64,000 nucleotides of DNA from positions 16,657,001 through 16,721,000 of the forward strand of contig NC_092566.1 of the NCBI RefSeq assembly GCF_037975245.1. The letters run 5' to 3'. Position 1 is the first letter of the stretch; every line of letters starts with the position of its first letter. This DNA is from Apostichopus japonicus. Its lineage: Eukaryota; Echinodermata; Holothuroidea; Aspidochirotida; Stichopodidae. Below, piece after piece: positions 1 to 10,719 of the stretch. The translations under genes were made by a program, and so were the position numbers. Under the pieces are notes generated by a model. That model worked only from the letters and a program-made list of their open reading frames with translations, ran no database searches and had not been told where the DNA came from.

Positions 1-724
1 AAACAGCTACGACGATATGCTAGAAGTAAGCGATCGTATATGCTCGCCAAACAAAGAACTGCCATAGCATCTTGTGCTAGTATGTACACAATGGACCGAC
101 AGAGAGCTGTGCTTTCGGCCTAGCCTTCTTGCTTTGCCGCTTATTTCAAAACAAACAAACCAACAAACGAACGAACGTTTAATAAATGCTTACGTAAAAA
201 GTAACAGTTTCATATGACTCAATTCACTATAGTTGCACTCATGTTAGATTAAAAAGGACTGAAAAGCTTTGAAATCATAACTTACCGTAATTACAGCGGT
301 TTCGGACCATCGGTGCGCGCCCAGCGTCATTCAACTGTAAGTAGTGTACAAAGGTCATCTACAACTTTGCGACACAGTTGTTAACTTTACTATTTCGGAA
401 AAAACTCATTGATTGCGTAAGACTAAACGTATATGCTACTTTCTAAAATTCCAACAACATGTAAAATACGGTTCTCGTTTTATGATGCAAGATTCGGTGT
501 AACGTTTTCGCGATCACTTCGACCGCATAATGAAAACTTGGATCGAGCCTGATGCTTTTGTTCCGACACAGCAGTTGATGTATTGTTATGAAGATTTTGT
601 TCCCATATACAGAAAATGTTGTTACAATACATTTTGTAAATGGACAACAATTTTTTTTAACAACATGATTAATTTTAGTAGATGAACGGTGTAAAGCTGT
701 TATATCACAGACATTTTTTACAGT
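1..724. other. Left flank, no gene recognised
   Basis: AT-rich sequence before the segmental duplication. A 134-codon minus-strand open frame at 443-847 has no recognisable domain and straddles the duplication edge, so it is not called. No RNA gene or transposon ends were seen. Confidence 0.5.
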
Positions 725-1254
725 GTATACTGGAGTAGCAAAAGTCTTATTTTTTTCATTACAAAACAAAACATATTGATGCAATCTTTCCAAAAGGTAT
801 ATGAGAGTCAGTAAAGCTGTTTTAAGTTTGTCCAACATTTCCGGCAAACTTACCTAGGTCAGGGAGAGATTAACCAATGTGGATATTGTTCAACAAATCA
901 ACGGTAAGTAGCGTTAGTTATTAATTATTAGAAAAATTTGAATTTTCCGCAAACACGTGATTTCATATTAAGTGTCATCACATACAAAATGAAATTGAAA
1001 ACCAAAAATAGGTAATAAACCACATTTTCCTTGGGATCGTTTTTTATTTGGCGATATCGAACATTCCCAACAAAAATTCCCAACAAATTGTTTATCTGAA
1101 CATGGTAAATACTTTATTCAGTGCATAACGTCCTGTATGGAATTTATTAACTTAATGGAGAATATATTAGTCATGAATAAAGGCCAAGAATGCCAGACGA
1201 ACTGGTTGATCCCCATAATGTTCTATTCGCTATACTAGAATGTCCAGCTATTTA

Positions 1255-1335
1255 GACGAGTGTGCCGTACAGGTTGCATCAGAGCGGAAGAGGGCCCGTT
1301 GTCCAAGTATACAGCACAAAGAACGTCACCATCTA
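1255..1335 (-). pseudogene. Decayed fragment of a collagen C-terminal exon
   Basis: The minus strand resembles the middle of the last exon of gene A: motifs GDV-CAV, a Ser-Ser stretch and LMQP are still visible, but conserved cysteines are lost and only about 80 bases remain. It lies just downstream of gene A, and the same relic sits downstream of gene B at 45256-45336, so it predates the duplication. It is probably the remnant of another tandem copy of the gene family. Confidence 0.7.
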
Positions 1336-1346
1336 CGTGGTAACAC

Positions 1347-1352
1347 TTTATT
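1347..1352 (-). terminator. Candidate poly(A) signal of gene A
   Basis: AATAAA on the minus strand about 130 bases after the gene A stop codon. The equivalent hexamer is conserved in copy B near 45348. Position and sequence fit a polyadenylation signal; no transcript evidence is available. Confidence 0.45.
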
Positions 1353-1481
1353 CAGTTCATAACGGTTCCGAAGTTTACTGACTCAGCGCTACGGATCAAA
1401 CTAAATACACATTTACCTACAAGGTGTTTTAGTTAGATTCACAAGGTTTCTTGTAAGGTTGATTTTGACATCACAAAACTT

Positions 1482-4400
1482 TTAAGAGGTGCAGACAGAA
1501 CACGTAAGTTCATTATTGGAACCATATTCAGTGCAGGGTAGGCCAGTCACTGAGCTGTGGCATTCGGACACCACAGGGTAAAAGAGCGCGCCATCCAAAT
1601 TACTTAGGGATTCTTGCGTGGTCAGCTGGGCATTTTCATCTACGCAGACCCATTTGGTGCGATAGTACCCGTGATGCGACGCCATGAGATAGCCGCTGTA
1701 TTCGTAGGTCCAGCCGTGTGGGCAGGTGTACCGTGCAGGTTGCATCAGTACAGACGAGCGACCGTTAACCAAGCATACAGCACAAGGAACGTCACCGTTG
1801 TCCATACCATTAAAGGGATCGAAGCTATTAACTTCGTATTCAGCTCCGTGGATTCGAGCTCTCCAACTTGACGTGGTACCGGGAACAGTATGTAGGAATT
1901 GTGGATCTTTAGGAAGACAGAGATAGTCCGCACCGCCGCCCTTTTCATTGTAGGCTGCTCCAGCAGCGTAACCTATGCGAAAAAAAGTAGGATTGAAAAG
2001 GAAGCAGCGTATTTGAGAACTATTGAGTATAGATATGAAAATCATAAAGTCCTGCTCCGTCTGTATTTGGAAAATATCTTAACACATTGGCTTTGAACTT
2101 TGCAAGAGATGAATAATGTGATTAATTACAATATAAAACAACGATGCGTTTCAAACTATTTAGGAACAAAGGTATGGCAATGAAAGTTCGTCTGGGAGTG
2201 AGGGTAAACATGGGTGGGAAAGCATAAACACTGTTTAACACAAGACGTTCCTTATGAACATGACAATGGTTGAAAACTACAATAACTTCATGACAAAGAG
2301 TAAGAGTGGGATGCAAAGTGGCAAACCAACTAATTTGGAACAAATATATAGGAACAAGTATAAGGAACAGCATGATAGCCTGGGCGAAAGGGTAAACTTG
2401 GGTCTAGAGAAGATTTGTCGGGGGGGGGGGGGGTTGGGGTGGGTTGGGTGTAAAGAAACCACACAAACATTGTTAACACTAGACCTTCCTTATTATAGCA
2501 AGACAATATTTGAAGCTATTCATCTTACCTTCATAAACCAACTCTGTATCTCCGCGACAATCCTTTCGTCCCCATCGAATATATGTAGAGTGCACTGTTC
2601 CGGCGTTACTGGGATCGCCTTTGATGCCTTGGAAAAATCGAAAATTCATATTACACCTTGCGTTTTGGATAAAATTATCAGAACATTTTTGTAGCTTGCT
2701 TGTTTTGATATTTTCTTTTATTCAAATGAAATGTTGTTATCAATCTTACCCCTAATACATGCTAAATTGTAACTGAGAGTAAATAAACCTACATTTATAT
2801 TTTCTCAGTTTGAGGACCTTAGTATGCTAAGGAGGGGAGAGGAGAGGAGAGGAGAAGAGAGGAGAGGAGAGGAGAGGAGAGGAGAGGAGAGGAGAGGAGA
2901 GGAGAGGAGAGGAGAGGAGAGGAGAGGAGAGGAGAGGAGAGGAGAGGAGAGGAGAGGAGAGGAGAGGAGAGGAGAGGAGAGGAGAGGAGAGGAGAGGAGA
3001 GGAGAGGAGAGGAGAGGAGAGGAGAGGAGAGGAGAGGAGAGGAGAGGAGAGGAGAGGAGAGGAGAGGAGAGGAGAGGAGAGGAGAGGAGAGGAGAGGAGA
3101 GGAGAGGAGAGGAGAGGAGAGGAGAGGAGAGGAGAGGAGAGGAGAGGAGAGGAGAGGAGAGGAGAGGGCACTCATTAAAATATTTACCTGGTAATCCACG
3201 TGGTCCGGGAAGGCCTGTGTTACCCATAGAGCCAGTTTCTCCCGGAGATCCAGTAGTTCCATTTGAACCTTTGTCTCCTGGCATGCCATGTTCGCCCGGC
3301 TCTCCAGGGCTTCCTGTGGTCCCCATTTGACCGGGATCTCCCATAGGACCCCGTTCTCCTGGCATTCCTTTTTCTCCTACGTGGCCGTCCGCCCCTCGTC
3401 TACCTGGAATCCTCATTGTTCTCGATTCGTCACAACATCTTACTTTAAATGAAAAGAACAATGCATAATTATTGCAGCTGGGATGTGTTCTGTGATTTAA
3501 CTGTTTGTGATAACAAAGTTTCGTATTACGTAGAGGACGACTTAACATCTTAATCCACCTCCACCCTTTAGTGCAAAATGAGTAATAGCGCCCGTGGTGG
3601 AAGAATGTCCGACGTGACGGATGAATGCACGGCAGGATAAATGTATGGCAGGATGAATGAATAGATGGATGGATGGATAGATGTACGGATGAGGAAAGTA
3701 CCGTATACAAAAAACGCCAAGCAGAAACCATAGCATACACTGTCAGATTAATAAATAATTCTCTTACCATCGGGATTTACGTCGACATCTCGCTTGCGGC
3801 GTTGACTTTGTTTCGATATATCGTCAAGTATCTTCCTTGTGTCGTCACTACGGCGTAGGAGATCAGAATAATGGTCCTAAATGAGTCAAGTAACGAGATA
3901 TCAAATTTGATGTGTAATAACATTCTTTGTGCAGATGAAGGTTGTGGTAAAATGTCGTATGACACAGACGTTGAAACATTCCAAATAATATATTTTCTAC
4001 CGAACGGTGTCTGCACACTCTAATCCGCTGAAAAAAAACCTATTACGAGCTGTTTAGAGAAATAAATGCTTTTAGTATGCAAACCTACAAGATGGGTAGA
4101 TATGACGAGAGGTTGGTGTAATAGAGTTGAGTTTACAGTAAACAGTTTTCATAGAATAATATTGGGAAACGTCGTGGTAGCAATATTAAATTTGATTATA
4201 TATCAGTATATTGTAATGGTGTTGTTTTGTTGTCATTGAACTGTTAGAGTGGTATCGTGGTATGGTAATCATAATACTATGTGTCTTTTTGGCTCTACCT
4301 GCATATTTCCAGTATATGTCACGGGGATATTTAACATTTTGAGGATATAAATGCTATGCCTCTTCTTGTCTTGGTTATGTTATTGGAAATTTTATTGGTG

Positions 4401-5370
4401 GACAGTTAAAAAACGGCGAAGAGGCCTCATCAAATGAAGTTGGAGGAAAACATTCAAGTTAGTGCTGCTTATTAGGTCACTTTGGTATTATAAGACAATG
4501 CAATTGAACATCATGCCGGCCCTATCAAAAGGTCAGATTATACATAAATTTCTCAAACGTTGAAAAATATTGGAGCTTGAGGAGTTGTATAACTTAATTA
4601 AAGATATGCGAAGGGACATTTGCACAATGTATGAGCACACTTGTATGAGCACACTTGCAACCAATGAAGTTATGAAATGTAATTTCTCTCATTGTGATGT
4701 GATCATAGCTACATGTGTGTGCGTGTGTGTGTGTGCTTCAGTCAGGGCAAGTGCGCGTTGAAAGAAAACTTGAAATTGATAACACTTATAAGAATGTTAA
4801 CAATGGTAGCACTAAATAACAATGACAACCTGGTCAACATTGATAACATTGATTACACTTAGAAACACCGTACATCTGGGCAATGTCAATCAATATGAAG
4901 TAGATTCGTAAACCCCGAGTATAATTGTTCAAATACGGCAATGTTTCATTTAGCGAGGCTTTTCTTTATGTAAACATTGAATCATATAAAATGAGTTATA
5001 TGACGTTAACTACAGTACTCGTAACCATTTTTAACGTACCGATGTTTCGGTCCATTTATTAGTTAATTAAGTAATTAATTAATACACTGTCTTGGAAATA
5101 ATCAAACAGATTAGAGAGGCCTAAATCAAAGAGATAACTCTCTCCTCAAAGGGAACAATAAACAACTAGCCTATACTTAAAGGCATCACAAAATGACATA
5201 AGGACACTCACTTTCAACATCTTCAGTCGCCTTAGAACTTCATCTGTATCTTCGGCGTCATTTTCTGGAAATTCGAGTACTTGGCTTTCCTTAGTTTGGA
5301 TAGGATCCGCGAAGGACGAGATAGAACAGAGGACTATGCCAAATAAACTGGCAAGAAGTATTTGATTCAT
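1482..5370 (-). CDS. Short-chain collagen C4-like secreted protein, gene A (5 exons)
   Basis: Exons on the minus strand: 5370-5212, 3876-3768, 3442-3188, 2627-2529, 1972-1482, all with GT/AG ends and matching phases, total 1113 nt (370 residues). Exon 1 encodes a signal peptide starting [10 protein letters not shown] and probably cleaved after SSFA. Exon 2 is a charged helical, probably coiled-coil propeptide ending in a furin-type RRKR site before DVD. Exon 3 starts with adjacent cysteines (RCCDES) and about 24 Gly-X-Y triplets, continued by two more in exon 4. Exons 4 and 5 form a non-collagenous domain with the family motifs [28 protein letters not shown] and WVCVD. The ATG is conserved in copy B; upstream in-frame codons are not. 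The mature product should be an extracellular trimeric short collagen. The family is known from sponges and other invertebrates; the precise role here is unknown. Confidence 0.88.
2418..2452 (+). repeat. G-rich tract in gene A intron 4
   Basis: A run of 14 or more G followed by GGTTGGGGTGGGTTGGG on the plus strand (C-rich on the gene's sense strand). It has the G-run pattern of a G-quadruplex. Copy B has the same tract with a different G-run length near 46424-46452. Confidence 0.6.
2836..3167 (+). repeat. (GAGAG/GAGGA)n microsatellite in gene A intron 3
   Basis: Nearly perfect pentanucleotide polypurine tract of about 330 bp. In the gene's sense it is polypyrimidine (CTCTC/TCCTC)n beginning only about 20 bases after the exon 3 splice donor (exon ends at 3188). 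Long open frames in this tract are repeat artefacts. The equivalent tract in gene B is about 590 bp. Confidence 0.97.
3877..5211 (-). other. Gene A intron 1
   Basis: Intron between the signal-peptide exon and the propeptide exon. It contains a short (GT)n run near 4713-4735 and no open frame of note. The corresponding intron of gene B (48043-49348) is closely similar. Confidence 0.7.
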
Positions 5371-7659
5371 AGTCACGGCAACCAATTTTGGTACTCCACG
5401 CAGGAAATAAAAGGTTTCGAACTATCGTCGAGATTGCAAAGACAGTTCACACGGTTAATTTACGGTACTATCGTTGTTCCTGTTAAACTGTTGTTATATC
5501 ATGCAGTCCCTTAGAAACGATGATATATGTAATTGAAGTTGTTACCGAAACAGATTATACACTTTAATCAGGAAATATGGCAAAAATTATAGTCTATACA
5601 ATTGAGATCGATGAGAACAGATTGAAGCGACCGCTTTACAAGGAACAAACGAGCGCGATATATATGAAGGTCATCTGTCTTTGCTCCCATATTTGAGCAC
5701 ACTAAACTTGCTAGAAGTATTCAACAACAATAAAAACTCTATGGGTGGTTACGGGCCTCAAATTCATTCCCAGAAATTGAAGATTGTTACAAGAGACGAT
5801 CAAATATCTCAGTGTGGATAATAACAATCACAGTTGCAATAAAATGATTGAGCATGGGTGGCCATTATCTGACTTTCTAGCATATGCTAGAATCAATACT
5901 GATAATCTTTAACCTATAGCAACATAAATAGTATGTATGTATGCGTGTAAGCTTGTGTGTGTATGTATGTATTTTAGGTCCTCCTGCAAGCAGGAACTCG
6001 TGAATTAGCCATCATTGGCTCATCAAATCCGCAAGCTGACCGAAGTCAGTCTCTTAAATTGATATTTAACGTCCATGATTATGAAACGTCAATTGTCAAC
6101 AACTCTGTAACTGGACGACATACATTAATCTTGGAGTGACTCCAACTCGGGACCTTATGATTGAAAGGCATAGTGATTCCAAACACTATCCTACTCATAA
6201 AATAATGCTGAGACGGAAAAGATTCGAAATATGTCAGGGCCGGGCCACGGCCCATGTGGACCCGCCATTACTTCTGGCACTGTGTTGGCCCTGAATAGAA
6301 CAGTCGGGAGGCATCGGGAACCTTTACCCATTGAAATTACAAAGACAAATATATATCTCTTACATAGTTCGTTTTGTTGAAAACAGCTAAACTAATAAGT
6401 ATATGTACCGTCAAGTCGGTGTGTTTGTTGGTGAATAATCGAAACGTTATAAGTTTATAACTGAAATTATTCTTTAGATCGATATACGGTATGACAAAAT
6501 ATTCTTTAGTCTCTGGCCGGTCCAGTTTCCATTAATTCTTCTCGTAGTTATTACAGACCGAATTAATCAAAATAGGCCTTATACATGCCTTATGATGAGG
6601 ATTATAAATTAGTCGAGGAGTTCGAAAACTGATCTGTTCAAAGTTTTTTGTACTGTGGGGAGGAGGTGAGGGATGGGTGAGGAAGGGGAGAGGTGAGGAA
6701 GGGGGTTAGGATTGTATAGTGGGTAACTGTTTTTGCCACGGGCAAGATTTCCTGCTCATTCTTTCTATATATGGAATGTGGCGTGCTCGCCTTCGCAACA
6801 AACCAATTTATTAATTAATTCTGTAAATGCAAGTGAACTTGTTTCATGCACATGAGCGGTGCGTGAAATTGGTTAATGTTCAAAGCTATTACAGCAAACA
6901 ACCTCCTCCCCCTTCCCGCCACCCCCCCCCCCTTTCCATTTCCTGACACAGTTTATCAGTCTTGGTCTTATGTAGAAAAACATGTTCCAATCAAAAGTTT
7001 ATTAGGACTTATGTCGATAACTAGATATCTTGTTAAGTAATAGCACATTTTGTGATGTACAAAATTGTCTCTTTATGAAAAACAACTCCCCTCCCCCCTC
7101 ACCTCCCCTTTCCCACAAAAAAATAAGAAAAGGTTAATCTCCCCGAAGTTCAGTTGTCACAACTGCAATAGTATTCATGGATGTAATGGTGAAACCAGTG
7201 GCTCAATTCAGGTTTTAAACCAATGGAAAAATCATGATTTTGTACGGTACATGCAATCTACAATAAAAAGCCAAATTCAAATTAATCCGGAACTTCTACT
7301 TTTCGGAATGAACGTAAATTACAACAACAAAATGGCTAGTAAATTCAACTTACATAATGAAGCAGACCTTAGAATACACCACTGTTCCTCATGCACACCC
7401 AGGTGACCAGGACAACTCTAAACTTAAGTCAACTAAAACCAAGCTGACATTGTCCTAGCCGTCTAGGAATTAAACAATATATATAAAAAGAACAGCTGTG
7501 TGATAGGGTTGTGGATAAATGGAGGTGAATGGAGATTAAATGTTATGAATCGTTAGTAAAATGAGATGAGGGTTAGTGACATGCCTTAACTATACTTACT
7601 GTTGAATGAAGAGGTGGAATGCGAAGGAAAGGGATTAGTGAAAGACAGAATATGAATGG
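5371..7659. other. Upstream region of gene A, no gene seen
   Basis: Upstream of the gene A start this stretch holds a SINE-like insertion (5932-6173) and pyrimidine-rich and G-rich simple sequence (6655-6710, 6900-6945, 7085-7115). Open frames here, including 7065-7406, match no recognisable protein and are broken or shifted in copy B. Confidence 0.5.
5932..6173 (-). mobile_element. 5'-truncated tRNA-like SINE insertion
   Basis: About 240 bp present in copy A but absent at the matching site in copy B (50101-50120), where flanking AAATAG joins directly to TGATTCC. On the minus strand the left part reads like the anticodon-arm and T-arm side of a tRNA (GCCTTTCAATCATAAGG followed by a degenerate B-box), and the other end is a (CATA)n-type tail. 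ATAG is repeated at both ends as a short possible target duplication. The A-box half is missing. Confidence 0.55.
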
Positions 7660-8004
7660 CAGTGGCGGAGCGTCCATACAGTCAGGGGGCGGATGCCCCC
7701 CCCCCCCACCCCTGACGGACTCAAATGGACTGCTGGCGCCCTTTTCAGCTTTTTACCACTTTTTTCTTATTCGCGTCTTTTGACTTTTTTTATTGTGCTC
7801 TCATCTACCTATTGACATTTGTCACATTATCTGCAAATTAGCAATGCTCGGAAAAGGTCATTACCGGCGATCAAGGGAGTGTCTTTACTCAAAAATTTCT
7901 GTACGCTCCAAGCCAACTTGCGGTGGCGCTCCGCTTGGATAGTTTAGAAAGCGCCCCTACAAACCATTCTCTCCCCCTGACCTATACCCCTGGCTCCGCC
8001 ACTG
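7660..8004 (+). mobile_element. hAT-type MITE with a natural empty site
   Basis: The element has terminal inverted repeats CAGTGGCGGAGC and GCTCCGCCACTG and is flanked by a perfect 8-bp duplication ATGAATGG (7652-7659 and 8005-8012). Copy B has a single ATGAATGG at 51808-51815 with no element, i.e. the pre-insertion site. An 8-bp target duplication and CAGNG-type ends are hAT hallmarks. At 345 bp it has no transposase. A relative lies at 36684-37070. Confidence 0.92.
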
Positions 8005-8012
8005 ATGAATGG

Positions 8013-9572
8013 ATGGGTTTAATTACAATAATAATACGACTACAGACGATAGACAATGTACCTGCATTCACTATATGCTACTCTGCGGGCGGAGGAGGGG
8101 GAGACACTTCCCTCTGTGTGGGGAATCGTGATACACACCTGACGATGATCACACAGTCACAGTCTTGCTGCAAGGGGACTGGGGTTGAGAGCGGATCAGT
8201 CGTTCTGTTGTTTGGTTTTTCGTACCCAGGTTCTTTCCTGGGTGACTTTTCTTAAAAGGTATTTCTCTTTGCCTCAACCTGATAACAGGACTACGGAAGT
8301 TACTGTTTTGAATCTCATAGATTTTCAATTTTCAAATTCCATTTGGCTATATAAATACTCTTCTGTGATACGAGGGCGCTGTTAAGCAATATGAAAATAT
8401 CTGCCAATGTTATTAAGGTCTGATATTGTGGTAAATGTGTTAACACGAACTTACGTTTTTGTGGAAAGTTTCCTTTCTCACGCAACTAAACTAAATTAAT
8501 CTTACCAGTGATTGCACAATGAAATTTCCCGATTGTAATATGCAAAAAAGGTTATAGCAAATTGTTACATCTGTTGTATGAATTTGTTGTAATCATAGGC
8601 CAAGGGTTTCAAAAGCTTTAGGTCCGCGACCCAGAAGCTCCATCAGTACTGCGCCGGCGCGAACCACCTGAACCCCAACCCTCATAATTGATGACCACAA
8701 AGAAAGAAAGCTAGCCTGGACTATGGGCTTGAAATTATAACAAAATAACTCAATTTCCGACGGCAAGCTCAATAAAACTGCATTGATAAATTTCTTGACA
8801 CATCAAAAATTCCCACGACTTACAGAAAATATTCGAGATTAAACATTTCAGGTCGCTCCCCACAGTATGCCGACCGACGACCTAGCCTACCAACGTTATT
8901 AATATCTGTTATGACAATCGACTCTCAATTATTCTAGTATGGTATTGCAAATAAGGCATTTCAAATTCCATTTTTCGGTTTCTGAAAGGTTACGTAGTTT
9001 ATTGTTATGCTAAGTGACCGCTTCCATACTGGCGCCCTCTATCAAGCATCAATAGCTATATAGATTTACAAAGTCGAAATCTAACTTGTCAACAGGCAAA
9101 CAGAAGTTCAGACCTTGGTTCATGTAATTTAGCAGTGCTCACGGCCAAGGAATATATTATGTGTATTCATTCTATATAAACTACTGGATTCCAATTCCTT
9201 TTTATTTCACGCGAAATAATATAAAAATCGTGGGTTTTACTTCCTGCAGGAAGCCAAGACAGTCACTGAAACCGCTATTAGTTCTGTTTGTGTGAAATCA
9301 GAGATTTCAAAGGACATAGACTCTTCGCATTAGTTTAGCTGTAATAAAGAAGAGCGCCATCACTCAGGCGGCGTCATTGTTTGAGACGTTGGGGTGCAAT
9401 GTACGAGGTAGAAACGTTATTACTGCGGTAATGATTTTAAGTATTTCATTGTAGGACAACACTATGCACGAGATCTAAATCGTTGTCAAAATTTTCCGTG
9501 GATAGCGTTTTCGAGGCAAAGACTGAGAATAATGGATGAATCAACGAAAAAACTAGTTTCGTCTGTGCTGTG
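8013..9572. other. End of duplication copy A, no gene seen
   Basis: No supported gene. 8884-9449 is present in A but absent in copy B, where CGACCT joins directly to CATTGTAGGACAACAC. Homology with B resumes at about 9450 and stops at 9572. Confidence 0.5.
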
Positions 9573-9601
9573 GAGACAAGAAGAAGCTATGCACATCATC
9601 A

Positions 9602-10668
9602 TTGTATAATATGCTGGACAATGCATCTAAACTCTACCCAAATTTTTTCTACATCTGTAACTCTTGTAAATCAGACAAAGAGGCTAGTGTCAACTCCCCT
9701 GATCAATCGCGAATGTGCGATATAGAAAAGAAAGTCGATCGCCTGGAGCTCAACCTGAATGAAATTAATAATCTCATTGAAGCTAAAGGCCAATCTCAGC
9801 AATCAGCTGAACAAGCCAAAGGATCTATTCATGCTAGCGTTCCGACTGCCCCTCTCATTGGCGAGTGTTGGTCAAATGAGGAGAAAATGGTCGAAATAAG
9901 GAAGGCTCGTGTAAGCAAATCCGCACTGGTTATTCCAAAATCTCCTATTGACACCACCACACTTTAGAAAACTATTGTTGATAGCAATGTCCAAATTAGC
10001 AAATCTTTCAAAAACAAATCAGGCGAAACCATTATTGTATGTGACTCAGCTTCATCACGTGACAAACTATCTACTGCCATCACTAACAACCTGCCCAAAA
10101 TTGGAACAATTAAAAAAGCTGGTACCATGCTGCCAACTATTGCAGTTGTCGGGTTTTCTGCTTCCTTTGCTGATGACCCTTTGCCTGTTCTACTTCAACA
10201 AAATCGTTGGTTGGCAGAATATTTTGAATCAATACTCTTGGAGATCATATTACTCATCTTGTTTCAAAGCCGTTGAGAAATGATGAAACCGTCTTTCAAG
10301 CCATATTCAATGTGTCCCCATCACTTCGTGACTTCATGAAAAAACATGGTGATCGTATCATCTTGGGTATGAACTCCTGCAAAATTTATGATAGATTCCA
10401 TGTCAAGCGATGTAGCATATGTCAACTGTTTGGGCACTATCATAAAGAATGCTCTAACAAAACCACCCCTTCTTGTGCCATCTGTGCAAATGACCACGAA
10501 ACCAGGCTATGCAAGATCTCCGTTGACGAAACAGATGAACATTCTTGCATTAATTGCAAACGTGGCAACTCTGGAACTCGCGCAAATCACATGGCATCAT
10601 CTATACCCTGTTCTCAGTACGTCGATGCGCAGAACAAAGTAAAACGACTGATTGCTCGTTTAAACTAG
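9602..10668 (+). pseudogene. LINE ORF1, broken
   Basis: Starts with a CNSCKSD motif that looks like the end of a PHD-like zinc finger, then a coiled-coil (about 9720-9800) and a middle region readable only after frame changes near 9965 and 10255. The C-terminal part (10273-10668) has CCHC-type knuckles: C-x2-C-x4-H-x4-C at CSICQLFGHYHKEC, followed by CAIC-x4-H and CINC clusters. This fits the RNA-binding ORF1 of L2/CR1-like elements. At least two lesions separate the blocks. Confidence 0.75.
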
Positions 10669-10719
10669 ACATTAGTTTCCAGGACGGCAATACTAAGACT
10701 TGTCGGCAATCACAAAGGA

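Larger units (their letters stand above)
725..9572 (+). repeat. Segmental duplication, copy A
   Basis: This block aligns in the same orientation with 44365-52832. The shared sequence covers a decayed C-terminal exon, a whole collagen-like gene, its GAGGA intron repeat and several kb of upstream DNA. Differences are substitutions, microsatellite length, a SINE-like insertion (5932-6173) and a hAT MITE (7660-8004) present only here, about 565 bp at 8884-9449 missing in copy B, and two segments present only in B. Homology ends after 9572, where a LINE begins. Confidence 0.9.

Noticed and set aside
443-847. 134-codon minus-strand open frame
   Set aside because: No domain, no splice context, crosses the duplication boundary and is not preserved in copy B.
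2824-3330. Long open frames of Gly-Glu-Glu-Arg-Arg or Leu-Ser-Ser-Pro-Leu across GAGGA repeats (also 46808-47574)
   Set aside because: Pure translation of a pentanucleotide microsatellite inside an intron; all frames are open because the repeat lacks stop codons.
7065-7406. 113-codon plus-strand frame upstream of gene A
   Set aside because: Disrupted by indels and an unrelated segment in copy B; low-complexity start.
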